A DNA stretch of 64,000 bases from CAZCDS01 sp964497585 (GTDB taxonomy: Bacteria; Desulfobacterota; Desulfomonilia; Desulfomonilales; Desulfomonilaceae), in contig CAZCDS010000023.1 of assembly GCA_964497585.1 (NCBI GenBank), forward strand, positions 28,611 to 92,610, read 5' to 3'. Below, piece after piece: positions 36,612 through 46,066 of the stretch (its first letter is position 1; each line of letters begins with the position of its first letter). Under the pieces are notes generated by a model. The model was not told where the DNA came from, searched no databases, and was given only the letters and a program-made list of their open reading frames with translations. The position numbers and the translations under genes are program-made.

Positions 36612-37352
36612 ATGAAAGATGAACACCTCTTATTGAACCCTTTTCGTATGCTGAGCCCTAACCTCGATCACGAGATTGAGCATTTTGAGGAACTGCATCA
36701 AAGGCCTGTTTCCGAAGAGATCACCCTGGGAGAGGGACTCCTGGTAATGATCAGCAAGATCATTGAAATGTGCCGGCTGCTGTCAGAGTGCGTTGTCAGC
36801 GGCTCCCGGTCTCAAATGGACAAGTGCGAGGCATTGGCACGCGACGTTGACCAGCAGGAGAACGTGCTCACCCGAAATCTCATTGAGTCAGACCTGGAAG
36901 GTGATCTTCTGAAGGGATTGATCCGATTTCCGTATCGCATTGAAAGAATCGGCGACATGTTGGAGAGCATACTCAACTGCTGCCGAATCAAAGCCCGCTT
37001 CGGTCTCCCCTTCAGTGACGATGCCTATCGAGAGATTGATGAGCTGCTCACCTCGCTGACTAAGATGATGACGAATCTTCGTGATGCATTCATATTGCCC
37101 AACGAACTTGTCCTGGAGGCAATACTCTCCGAGGGCAAGAAGGTGAGCTGGACGGTGGAAGAGTGCATAGTTGCCCACTGGATGAGGCTCGAAGCAGGGT
37201 TGAGTGCTGTCGAAGCCTCGTCTATGTACCGCGACATCCTTGATTCGATGAAATTAATAAACGAGTACCTGGTCAAAATGGCAACCACCCTCGGTGAAGT
37301 TGCCTCTCATGCCTCGGCATCCGAGGGACGTGGAGACAAACCAACGGAATAG
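36612..37352 (+). CDS. PhoU-like domain protein
   Basis: A 246-residue all-helical cytoplasmic protein. It has a PhoU-type repeat pattern, with a helix carrying acidic residues (MDKCEALARDVDQQENVLTR) followed by RFPYRIERIGDMLESILNCC, close to the E/D-x3-D metal-binding pattern of PhoU and of PhoU-like domains in Na/Pi cotransporters. No transporter or pst gene is adjacent, so the partner is unknown. The ATG at 36612 has GGGAGG eight bases upstream; 110 in-frame codons before it do not look coding. Confidence 0.75.
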   Translation: MKDEHLLLNPFRMLSPNLDHEIEHFEELHQRPVSEEITLGEGLLVMISKIIEMCRLLSECVVSGSRSQMDKCEALARDVDQQENVLTRNLIESDLEGDLLKGLIRFPYRIERIGDMLESILNCCRIKARFGLPFSDDAYREIDELLTSLTKMMTNLRDAFILPNELVLEAILSEGKKVSWTVEECIVAHWMRLEAGLSAVEASSMYRDILDSMKLINEYLVKMATTLGEVASHASASEGRGDKPTE

Positions 37353-37660
37353 ACTATCGCTCGAGGTGGCTCAGGCGTCCAGGTGCTGTCCCGTGAAACG
37401 CCGACCCTGAGTTCTGAATCCGGTGTGATCGGGAGTGGAGATCCTCACCTTTAGCAGGACGGTGGTATGGGCCAAATGAAGAGGGAGGATCAATACGGAC
37501 GCCATGGGACAGAGTGCCTCGAGCGTTCGGTATTTGCTTTCGGCCGGGAGACGATGGCAGGCTCGGCCAGAGATCTCCAGGCGTGCTGGATGCCCGAGGA
37601 CGGTGTTGGTACCCCCTCAGTTCTGCTTGGCCGCCGTCGAGTCAACCAAGGAGAAGAAAG
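37353..37660. other. Intergenic region before the malic enzyme
   Basis: About 310 bases. The malic-enzyme frame is open upstream for 49 codons but without homology. No promoter could be fixed. Confidence 0.35.
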
Positions 37661-39061
37661 ATGCTCTATCACACAAGCCCCTGCTATAGTATTACCATTC
37701 GGTTGAGCATGGAACAAAGCCCGGAGATGCTGGGCCTCGTGACCAGTACCATCGGATCCAGCGGAGGAATGACAGGGGCTGTTTCTATTGTTTCCATGGA
37801 AAAAGGCAGAATAGTGAGGGATCTGATCGTCCAAGCATGCGAAACCAGCCAGGAACAACAGATCGTTAACGCTCTTGCAACTCTCTCGGGTGTGACCGTG
37901 CTTTCGGTGAAGGACCGCACCTTCGACTACCACGAGGGCGGCAAGATCGAAATCCGGGGCAAGAGGGAACTGAAAAGTCTCGACGACCTGGCGATAGCGT
38001 ACACACCCGGCGTGGCGCGGGTAAGCCTGGAGGTGGCCAAAGACCTTGGGCAGACGTATAAGTATACCATCAAGGGCAACGCCGTGGCAGTAGTGACCGA
38101 CGGGACCGCAGTGCTGGGCCTGGGCGACATTGGGCCCATGGGAGCTCTTCCGGTAATGGAGGGAAAGGCCCTGCTTTTCAAGGAGCTTGCAGGAATAGAT
38201 GCCTTTCCTATCTGCCTGAATGTCACCGATCCCGGCTCGATCGTCGATGTCGTCAAGGCGATAAGTCCGGGCTTCGGCGGCATAAACCTCGAGGACATCT
38301 CAGCCCCGAGATGCTTTGAAGTCGAGACTCGTCTCAAAAGGGAGCTAAAGATCCCGGTTTTCCACGATGACCAGCACGGCACCGCGGTAGTGGTCCTGGC
38401 AGGACTGTATAACGCGCTGCGTATAGTCAAGAAGGATCTCAAACAATTGAAGATAGTCATATCGGGAGTCGGCGCGGCCGGAGTTGCCTGCACTCGAATG
38501 CTTCTCCAAACCGGAGCAACAAATATCATCGCGTGTGACCGAGCCGGTGCCATTTACGGTGGGAGACTAAAGAATATGAATCCCACGAAAGAGGTGATCG
38601 CCAGGTTGACCAATCCGCAGGGCCTGAAAGGTGATCTCAAGGACGCGCTCGCGGGAGCTGATGTATTTATTGGCGTGTCTTCAGGAGATCTGCTCAAGCC
38701 ATCCGATCTCAAGGTCATGGCTGACGACCCGATTGTCTTTGCGCTGGCAAACCCGACCCCGGAAGTTGACCCGGACGGAGCACGAGATTACGCGAGGACA
38801 GTGGCTACCGGCCGCAGTGACTACCCGAATCAAATAAACAACGCGCTGGCTTTTCCAGGGATTTTCAGAGGAGCGCTCGATGCTCGGGCGAAGGAGATCA
38901 ATGCATCAATGAAAATCGCTGCTGCAAGGGCTATAGCAGCCATGATCCCACCTGACGAACTCGAAGAGGACCATATCATGGTGGACGCTTTCCATCCTGG
39001 GGTCGCCATTGCCGTCGGGCATGCTGTAGAGCGGGCAGCGTCTCAGAGCGGAGCCGCATGA
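37661..39061 (+). CDS. NAD(P)-dependent malic enzyme with N-terminal ACT-like domain
   Basis: A 466-residue cytoplasmic enzyme that converts malate to pyruvate and CO2 (oxidative decarboxylation). Residues 1-80 form an ACT-like regulatory domain (ITIRLSMEQSPEMLGLVTST). The catalytic part starts with LAIAYTPGVARVSLEVAKD, has the active-site Lys region IKGNAVAVVTDGTAVLGLGD, the metal-binding FHDDQHGTAVVVLAGLYNAL and the Rossmann motif SGVGAAGVACTRMLLQTG. An ACT domain suggests control by a small ligand such as an amino acid. The ATG at 37661 follows AAGGAG. Confidence 0.93.
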   Translation: MLYHTSPCYSITIRLSMEQSPEMLGLVTSTIGSSGGMTGAVSIVSMEKGRIVRDLIVQACETSQEQQIVNALATLSGVTVLSVKDRTFDYHEGGKIEIRGKRELKSLDDLAIAYTPGVARVSLEVAKDLGQTYKYTIKGNAVAVVTDGTAVLGLGDIGPMGALPVMEGKALLFKELAGIDAFPICLNVTDPGSIVDVVKAISPGFGGINLEDISAPRCFEVETRLKRELKIPVFHDDQHGTAVVVLAGLYNALRIVKKDLKQLKIVISGVGAAGVACTRMLLQTGATNIIACDRAGAIYGGRLKNMNPTKEVIARLTNPQGLKGDLKDALAGADVFIGVSSGDLLKPSDLKVMADDPIVFALANPTPEVDPDGARDYARTVATGRSDYPNQINNALAFPGIFRGALDARAKEINASMKIAAARAIAAMIPPDELEEDHIMVDAFHPGVAIAVGHAVERAASQSGAA

Positions 39062-39196
39062 TATGGGGTGACTTCTTCCGTGGAATAACCCAACTCAAAA
39101 CTCCGATTTTCCCCCGGAGGAATTGACGTTTCCCGGTCCGATACCCTCATGGGGGAGGCCCGAGCAGCCTATCCTCCACGCCTAATTTGCATGGAC

Positions 39197-42100
39197 TTAC
39201 CCGGAGTCTCGTACAACCATGCGATAGAGCGAGGGGAGGACAAGGAGCGTCAGCACGGTGCTCGAAATGAGGCCGCCGATGACCACAGTTGCAAGGGGTC
39301 GCTGAACCTCCGCTCCCGTACCGGTGGCTATGGCCATGGGCACAAATCCGAAGGAGGCCACGAGCGCGGTCATCAACACGGGACGCAGGCGGGTCAATGC
39401 TCCCTGCACGATTGACTCCTCGACGGAATTTCCCTCGCCGCGCAGCTTGTTGATAAAGGTCACCAGAACCAACCCGTTCAGTACCGCCACCCCGGAGAGC
39501 GCAATAAATCCCACTCCTGCAGAGATTGACAGCGGAATCTCTCGCAGCCACAATGCCGCGACACCTCCGGTCAGAGCCAACGGCACACCGGTAAAGACGA
39601 GCATGGCCGGTTTGACCGTCCCGAATGCACCGAACAACAACGCAAAGATCAACAGGAGCGCAACCGGAACCACAACCCGCAGGCGTCTTACCGCGGAAAT
39701 CATCTGTTCAAATTGCCCGCCCCAGGTCGTCCAGTAGCCTGGCGGTATCTTGATGTTTTCTCTGATGGTCTTCTCTGCTTCATCCACGAAGCCGCCCAGA
39801 TCCCGTCCTCTGACATTGGCGGTGACCACGATACGCCGCTTCCCGTTTTCCCGGGTGACCTGGTTCGGAATCGGCTCAATGGTGAATTCCGCAACCGACC
39901 CCAGTGAGGTAAAGTTCTTCCTTTTGGCCTCCCGCCTTGTGCTGTGTGAATCCGATACGCGCGCTGTGGTTTCTTCATGTGACGGTAGGGGCACGGGGAG
40001 TCGTTTCAACGCTTCAACATCCTGGCGCAATCTCTCGGGAAGACGTACCACCAGATCGAAACGTCGATCTCCGTCAAAGATCAAACCTGCGTTCTTCCCC
40101 GCGACGGCTATTTCGATGACCTCCTGAACGTCTGCTACATTCAGGCCGTATCGGGCCATCTTCTTCCGGTCCATTTTTATGGAGAGTATGGGCAGACCCG
40201 CGACCGGCTCCACTTTCACGTGGGTGGCGCCCGGGATCTTCTTGAGTACCTCCGCGATCCCTTCCGCCTTCTCGAGCATCAGACCCATGTCGTCACCGAA
40301 GATCTTGACCGCGACGTCACTACGCACCCCCGCGAGCAAATGATTGAAACGCATCCGTATGGGCTGGCTGAACTCGTATACTACTCCGGGTAGCTTGCCC
40401 ACTTCCTTTTCTATCCGACGGACCAGATCGGCCTTGGGCATGTTCGGATCCGGCCACTCCGGCCGCGGCTTGAGGATGATGACATTTTCCGTGACGCTTG
40501 GCGGATGCGGCTCCTGGGAGATCTCGGACGTGCCGATCCTTGTGAACACTCGTTCCACCTGCGGGAACTTTGCAAGGATCGTCTTTTCGATCACACTCTG
40601 CATGTGAACGGACAAGGAGAGACTCGTGCCGGGAATGGCCAGCGTGTGAACGGCTATGTCTCCTTCGTCGAGGCTCGGGATGAATTCCTTTCCCATACGG
40701 GTCGCGAGCAGGACGCTGAGGACCACGAGCACCGCAGACGTCGTCACCACAAGGACCCGTTGTCTCAGCGCGATACTCAGAAGAGGAACGTAGGCTCTTG
40801 TGGCCCATTTCATGATGAAGTTCTCTTTCTCGGAGCCGCCGCCGCTGAGAAAGATTGCCACGGAAGCCGGTACGAAGGTAAAGGACAGGATCAGGGCCCC
40901 CGTAAGAGCCATGAGCACGGTGAAGGCCATGGGAAAGAATGTCTTTCCCTCAACGCCGGTCAGGGTGAGGATTGGGAGGTATACGATCATGATGATCAAT
41001 TCACCGAAGAGCATCGGTTTTCGTACTTCCCGGGATGCGTCCGCAACTATAGCCAGACGCTCAGACCGCGTGAGCGGTTTTGCTTGATCTTTCCGTGCCA
41101 AGGAAAGCCTGCGGGCACAGTTTTCTACGATGACGACCGCGCCGTCCACGATGATGCCGAAATCGATCGCGCCGAGGCTCATGAGATTCGCACTCACCTT
41201 GTTCGCGACCATGCCGGTTACCGCGAAGAGCATTGACAGCGGGATCACGAGAGCCGTAATGACGGCCGCGCGAATATTGCCGAGAAAGAGAAACAGGACC
41301 ACGATGACGAGGGTCGCGCCTTCGAAGAGATTGTTGCGTACCGTGCGAATGGTCTTGTCTACCAGGGTGGTGCGGCTGTAAACAGGCTCTGCAACAACGC
41401 CTTCCGGAAGGGAGCGGTTGACCTCTCTGAGCTTCTGCGCCACTCGTTCGGCCACGACGCGACTGTTCTCTCCCATGAGCATGAAGGAGGTGCCGAGGAC
41501 CGTCTCGTTACCATTCTCTGTTGCCGCCCCGGATCTAAGTTCCTTCCCCAGGTGGACTTCTGCGACGTCTTTGACCAGGATCGGGACGCCACGCACGTTT
41601 CTCACGATGATTCTTCGGATATCCTCGAGATCGGCTACTTGCCCGGCGGCCCGGACCAGATACTGTCCGCCGCTTCGTTCCACATAGCCGGCGCCGAGGT
41701 TGTCATTGTTTCTCTCAAGAGCGTTCACGATGTCGCGAAAGGTCAGGCCACGAGCAATGAGCTTTTGTGGGTCGGGTGTAACATGAAACTGTTTCTTGTA
41801 CCCTCCTATAACATTTATCTCAGTAACTCCCGGCGTGTTCCGCAATTGAGGACGGATTACCCAGTCCTGAATGGTCCTCAGATCCGTCAAAGTATAGGGA
41901 GTCCCATCCGGCTTAGCAGCGCCGGGTTTGGCCTTGACCGTCCACATATATATTTCGCCCAGACCGGTGGCGATGGGACCCATTGCCGGTTCCACTCCAG
42001 GGGGGAGTTCGGCCTTTGCCTCCTGAATTCGCTCGTTGACGAGCTGTCGTGCAAAATAGATGTCGGTACCGTCCTTGAAAATGGCCGTTACCTGAGAAAT

Positions 42101-42367
42101 CCCGTAATGTGAATTCGATCGGGTCCTTTCGAGGCCCGGAATTCCCGCCAGCGCCGTCTCTATGGGAAAGGTGACACGCTGCTCGACTTCCAGGGGCGAG
42201 TATCCCTTGGCTGGTGTACTGACGAGGACCTGGACATTGGTTATGTCCGGCACCGCGTCGATGGTAAGGTACTGAAAGTTGTACAGCCCCAGGGCGGCCA
42301 TGCCCAGTGTGGCTATGATCATGAGCCATCGTTGATCTATGGAAAATTGCAAAATCCGACTTATCAT
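39197..42367 (-). CDS. czcA: HME-family RND efflux pump inner-membrane protein, CzcA type
   Basis: A 1056-residue proton-driven pump for divalent metals spanning the inner membrane, with twelve expected membrane helices and two periplasmic loops. Family motifs are SISTPAKGYSP-like LVSTPAKGYSPLEVEQRVTF, DFGIIVDGAVVIVENC in TM4 and GVRSDVAVKIFGDDM. The TM4 motif fits the Zn/Co/Cd/Ni class rather than the Cu/Ag (CusA) class. It follows the adaptor gene after 116 bases. No outer-membrane czcC-like gene is seen here. A fragment of a second such gene lies at 32491-32560. Confidence 0.93.
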   Translation of the reverse strand: MISRILQFSIDQRWLMIIATLGMAALGLYNFQYLTIDAVPDITNVQVLVSTPAKGYSPLEVEQRVTFPIETALAGIPGLERTRSNSHYGISQVTAIFKDGTDIYFARQLVNERIQEAKAELPPGVEPAMGPIATGLGEIYMWTVKAKPGAAKPDGTPYTLTDLRTIQDWVIRPQLRNTPGVTEINVIGGYKKQFHVTPDPQKLIARGLTFRDIVNALERNNDNLGAGYVERSGGQYLVRAAGQVADLEDIRRIIVRNVRGVPILVKDVAEVHLGKELRSGAATENGNETVLGTSFMLMGENSRVVAERVAQKLREVNRSLPEGVVAEPVYSRTTLVDKTIRTVRNNLFEGATLVIVVLFLFLGNIRAAVITALVIPLSMLFAVTGMVANKVSANLMSLGAIDFGIIVDGAVVIVENCARRLSLARKDQAKPLTRSERLAIVADASREVRKPMLFGELIIMIVYLPILTLTGVEGKTFFPMAFTVLMALTGALILSFTFVPASVAIFLSGGGSEKENFIMKWATRAYVPLLSIALRQRVLVVTTSAVLVVLSVLLATRMGKEFIPSLDEGDIAVHTLAIPGTSLSLSVHMQSVIEKTILAKFPQVERVFTRIGTSEISQEPHPPSVTENVIILKPRPEWPDPNMPKADLVRRIEKEVGKLPGVVYEFSQPIRMRFNHLLAGVRSDVAVKIFGDDMGLMLEKAEGIAEVLKKIPGATHVKVEPVAGLPILSIKMDRKKMARYGLNVADVQEVIEIAVAGKNAGLIFDGDRRFDLVVRLPERLRQDVEALKRLPVPLPSHEETTARVSDSHSTRREAKRKNFTSLGSVAEFTIEPIPNQVTRENGKRRIVVTANVRGRDLGGFVDEAEKTIRENIKIPPGYWTTWGGQFEQMISAVRRLRVVVPVALLLIFALLFGAFGTVKPAMLVFTGVPLALTGGVAALWLREIPLSISAGVGFIALSGVAVLNGLVLVTFINKLRGEGNSVEESIVQGALTRLRPVLMTALVASFGFVPMAIATGTGAEVQRPLATVVIGGLISSTVLTLLVLPSLYRMVVRDSG

Positions 42368-42483
42368 GGATTATTCCTCGGACTCCCCGTAGCGATTCAT
42401 GCGCATTCCTACAAGCCGGTTGAGGGCATACCCGACCATTTGCGAGACCTGATCAACGCTGCCCCACTACCATCAGAATCATA

Positions 42484-44190
42484 TCAATGAGTGTGGGAGA
42501 GGCCTGCCGTACCCAACTGAGACTTGAGAACGAAACTCTTCTTGGCTACGTATTTCTCTCCGGGCGAGAGCCCGGCCACTACCTCCACGTTTTGTCCATC
42601 GGATCGGCCCATCTCAACGGGCCGAGGCTCGAACTGATCGCCGTCCTGGACAAAGACGACCGTGCCGAATCGATCGAGCGTTTGTAATGCTTCCTTCCGA
42701 ATGGCAATCGGCACCATGTCTTCTGCTCGCACAACCCTGGCGGTGACGAACATCCCAGGTCGCCATCTGCCGTGCCTATTATCGATCACGACCCGCGCCT
42801 TGGCGGTCCGACTCTGTTCTCCGACGAGCGGACCGATATAAGAGACGACTCCTTCGGCCTCAAGATCGGTGGAATCCGATTTTATCTTGACCCGTTGTCC
42901 CAGACGGACCTGGTCGAGCTTGTCCGCGTAGATTGTCAAATCGCCCCAAACTGTGGAAAGGTCTGCAACGCAAAGGATTTCCGCGTTTTCATCCACCCAT
43001 TGCCCCTTTGACATGCGCTTGATGATGACGGTGCCTGCGAAGGGGGCTCGCAGTTCGTACCCTGTCAGAGGCCCTTCCGGCTCGCGAGGGAGGGTTTTGA
43101 GTTCCTTCCTCGTAAGCCCCAGAGCAAGGAGCTTCTGACCTGCCGCGATCCTTTCGATCTTGGCTTCTTCAAATGCTTTGAGCGCGTCCAGGTATTCCTT
43201 TTCCGCGCTCACCTTCTTCTGCCACAGTTTGCTGATGCGGTCGTAGTTGATTCGAGCAAGCTCTTCGTGTTTGAGACGCACAAGATAGTTGCTTCGTGCA
43301 TCCGCCAGCGCACGGCTGTCGATAACGGCTATGATTTCGCCTCGCTTGACCGTATCTCCGAGGTTCTTCGTAGCATCCGAGACCACGCCCGACACTCGAG
43401 GAACGATATGGCATACCCGGTCCGTGTTCAAAACGATTTCACCGGGAAGCTCCAGTTCCGATCGGATCCGCTCCGGACCGGCGGTCCTTGCACTAATGCC
43501 CATTCTTTGCGCCACTTCCGAACTCAGCGTGATTCTTGCTTCAACTTGAGAGAACTGCCACCTGTGGACCTTGCCGTCACGTTCGGCAGACACAGTCACG
43601 TCAAACGAATGGGGCTCCTTCACGACCTGATCGCTATGCAGGTAGCCATCGTGGGGTCGAAACCGGAACCGAGTCTTGCGGTTGCCCAGTCGGACCAGGT
43701 CAAGGGAGACCCCGACGTCGCGGGGGTCAAGCTGTCTGTCGTGCTCGTAGCAGTAGAGTCTGAATCGTGGGGGGCCGTCCTTCTCATGGATGGCTACCTC
43801 AACGGCGAAATCGCCGTCCTTAAACAGCCTCCCTCCCTGCGGTCCCCTGATAAATCCTTTGACGAGGCTATGCCCATGAACGTCGTGGTCATGGCCTTGT
43901 CCGCCTTCTTGTTTGTGACCGGCGAGGCTTGCCGTCCGCCGGTCATGGTTTTGGGCGTGTTCGTCGCCATGCCCTTTTTCTCGATCATGATTTCCGCGGC
44001 TCACGAGTTGTCCGTCATGGTCATGCCCATGTCCGTTGTCTTCATCGTGATCCTTCCGGCTTACCTCCTCATGACCGTGTCCGTAACCGACTAAACTCGA
44101 CGGCGCCGGCCGCGCATTGACGATCAAGAGACTCAAGAAGCCTCCTACCAGAATAATAATGACTGCGCCCAAGTATTCTTTTCGCATCAT
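42484..44190 (-). CDS. czcB: RND periplasmic adaptor, CzcB type, with His-rich N-terminus
   Basis: A 568-residue membrane-fusion protein linking the inner-membrane pump to an outer-membrane channel. After one membrane segment (LGAVIIILVGGFLSLLIVNA) comes a histidine/aspartate-rich stretch of about 70 residues (YGHGHEEV, DEDNGHGHDHDG, GQGHDHDVHGH), a likely metal-binding region. A CzcB-type N-terminal domain follows, then the lipoyl/barrel-sandwich half (VRG-like PRVSGVVSDATKNLGDTVKR), the hairpin, and the second lipoyl half (LRAPFAGTVIIKRMSKGQWV). I chose the ATG pair at 44190/44187; the frame is open further upstream and the ribosome site is distant. Confidence 0.9.
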   Translation of the reverse strand: MMRKEYLGAVIIILVGGFLSLLIVNARPAPSSLVGYGHGHEEVSRKDHDEDNGHGHDHDGQLVSRGNHDREKGHGDEHAQNHDRRTASLAGHKQEGGQGHDHDVHGHSLVKGFIRGPQGGRLFKDGDFAVEVAIHEKDGPPRFRLYCYEHDRQLDPRDVGVSLDLVRLGNRKTRFRFRPHDGYLHSDQVVKEPHSFDVTVSAERDGKVHRWQFSQVEARITLSSEVAQRMGISARTAGPERIRSELELPGEIVLNTDRVCHIVPRVSGVVSDATKNLGDTVKRGEIIAVIDSRALADARSNYLVRLKHEELARINYDRISKLWQKKVSAEKEYLDALKAFEEAKIERIAAGQKLLALGLTRKELKTLPREPEGPLTGYELRAPFAGTVIIKRMSKGQWVDENAEILCVADLSTVWGDLTIYADKLDQVRLGQRVKIKSDSTDLEAEGVVSYIGPLVGEQSRTAKARVVIDNRHGRWRPGMFVTARVVRAEDMVPIAIRKEALQTLDRFGTVVFVQDGDQFEPRPVEMGRSDGQNVEVVAGLSPGEKYVAKKSFVLKSQLGTAGLSHTH

Positions 44191-44464
44191 CGTATGCACA
44201 TTCCTTTTTCCGAGATAGTGGAGAGATCTCTCGTGAATGTCCAATTCCGTTCGTTGGTGGAACTCCCGTTGTAATCCCTGCCGGGATCAAGCCCTGCAGG
44301 GTCCGTGTCAAGCCTATTCGCAGCTCGCCCGGTACACGTCCCCTGACGGGGAGTTGGCCGGAACCGTATGACCCGACCGCAGGCATGCGAAATGCCTCCT
44401 CAATGAACTGTCGTTACGCTGAAAACAACCGGTTACTATTGCTGGATACGCTTGCGTTGAGATG

Positions 44465-44932
44465 TCAAATCAGGAGGACTATGCACCCAAGGGAGGGGCA
44501 TGAAGGGCTTGCTTGAATGAGGTGGGCAGAGGGCCCGAAACCGGCTCTACTCAGATTGCTTGATGAGCCTGGGGAGACGGACGGGACAGGCTGGGTCCCC
44601 CGTTCCGTTGCGAGTTGAGCTCGCGGCGCCGAACGCAAAGCGGGCCGTTGGAACTCCGAATCAGCATGAGGTCGGCCTTTGCAACAATCGTGATCGGAGC
44701 TTGGGTCGCATTCTGAAGAGACCGGCTCCCGCCAATCTGCTCCTCCGGTCGGTTCACAGGAAGCGAGCGTCGCATGGACGCGGATACGCTCACCTATGTC
44801 GACAATAGTATCCCCGTGATCGTGGCCCGCACAACAGACATGCCCCGTTGCCGGACCGAAAACGATTAGGACCAGATAGATCGATAACGTAAAGAGTACG
44901 CGACGTCGTTCCTGCTTGCTACGTTTCCGCAC
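44465..44932 (-). CDS. Small Cys/His-rich exported protein of the czc locus
   Basis: A 155-residue protein with a signal-like hydrophobic segment (VLFTLSIYLVLIVFG), then CCAGHDHGD and CDPSSDHDCCKGR, a low-complexity Ser/Pro-rich part, and a hydrophobic C-terminus ending VLLI. Small proteins with this layout and a final V-L-L-I are, from memory, common at the start of metal-efflux operons in deltaproteobacteria. It reads into czcB after 270 bases. The GTG at 44932 follows AAGGAAGGGAG; a GTG at 44965 and an ATG at 44953 are alternatives. A metal-sensing or metal-buffering role is inferred. Confidence 0.6.
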   Translation of the reverse strand: MRKRSKQERRRVLFTLSIYLVLIVFGPATGHVCCAGHDHGDTIVDIGERIRVHATLASCEPTGGADWREPVSSECDPSSDHDCCKGRPHADSEFQRPALRSAPRAQLATERGTQPVPSVSPGSSSNLSRAGFGPSAHLIQASPSCPSLGCIVLLI

Positions 44933-45595
44933 GACTCCCTTCCTTGCTCGCATTCCCGTTTCCACCAGGCCGGATCATTCCAGTCGATGGACGCGGCACG
45001 TCCACGCATAGGTAGGTCGTTTCCTCGAAAAAGTCAAGGGCTGCCGAATAGGAGTTAGCCCAAAGCCGAACCGATAGGTCTTTCCCACAGCCTGCCGTGG
45101 GGTCTTTCCCGCAAGAGACCGCACCCGGACCCCTTAGGGGCAAACGTCACATCCATCCATCTCACATCTCTTGAGTTTCCAACAGGATGGACGAAGTGGA
45201 CTTCCCTCTCTTTGACGGGCCTGTCCCGGTGGGGCATCGAGAAATTAGCCTGCTGTTTCCATACGTGGAAATCGGCCCCCGAAACAGCGCTCCGTTCGGG
45301 TCCTGAAAAGACGCTTGAGCCTCTTGACTATGCGGAGAAGAGCAGAGTGTCACTGCTCATCCCTGAATGCTTGAACCAAAGGCCCGAACGGAATTGTCTC
45401 GATTGTTCGTTCCGAGTATACTCACAAAGTTCTGTTTGATCAGTTTACCGGTACGGCGCGTGGGATCGAGCCCAGGCGATCTAGCTCCCCTGGGACTTCA
45501 AACTCGGAGACCAAAGGCTCGGCATGATCAAGGACACCTGGGCCGGCCTCACAGGCTCGATCTGCAATGGCAGTCCATTTCTGAAGGAGGAACTC
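44933..45595. other. Divergent intergenic region at the czc locus
   Basis: About 660 bases. It contains the near-repeat GGTCTTTCCCACAGCC / GGTCTTTCCCGCAAGA (45077-45117), a palindrome TTTCCA-TACG-TGGAAA near 45256, and an open frame of 39 codons from the ATG at 45187 without a ribosome site. Metal-responsive promoters would be expected here but none is certain. Confidence 0.4.
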
Positions 45596-46042
45596 ATGAA
45601 GAAAGTACTGTTGATCGTCGCGCTCCTGGCTCTGGTGACTGTGCCCTTCGCAGCCCTGGCCGAAAAGAAGAGGGACGCGGAAGTTAAGGCAATGGTGGAG
45701 AGGGCTGTGGCGATGGTCAAAGCAAAGGGATTGGATGCAACGCTCAAGGCGATCAACGATCTCAAGGGCCCATTTGTGAAAGGCGATCTCTACATCTTCG
45801 CTATGTCGCTCCAAAACAAACGCTTGGCAGCAGGCTCGCCGTACAACCGGCGCCTTCTGGGAACTGTTGCCAACAAGGAGTTCAATCGCAGGATGGCGGA
45901 ACTTGCGAAAACGAAGGGATCGGGCTGGATGGAGTACAACTGGCCCAAGCCCAAGGCAAAGGAGCCGTCACCCAAGAGAAGCTTCATCATGCGGGTCCCG
46001 GGACAAGACGTCTACTTCGGCTGCGGTTACTACCTCAAATAG
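45596..46042 (+). CDS. Exported single-Cache-domain protein
   Basis: A 148-residue protein with a signal peptide (KKVLLIVALLALVTVPFAAL). The rest is one sCache-type ligand-binding domain, with KGPFVKGDLYIFAMSL, GSGWMEYNWPKPKAKEP and the closing VYFGCGYYLK. Free-standing proteins of this type in the periplasm bind small molecules for signalling partners, but no kinase or chemoreceptor is adjacent. The ATG at 45596 follows AAGGAGGAACTC. The SDR gene begins 24 bases downstream, so the two are probably cotranscribed. Confidence 0.85.
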   Translation: MKKVLLIVALLALVTVPFAALAEKKRDAEVKAMVERAVAMVKAKGLDATLKAINDLKGPFVKGDLYIFAMSLQNKRLAAGSPYNRRLLGTVANKEFNRRMAELAKTKGSGWMEYNWPKPKAKEPSPKRSFIMRVPGQDVYFGCGYYLK

Positions 46043-46066
46043 AAGGTATTGCACTGGGGTACCAAG

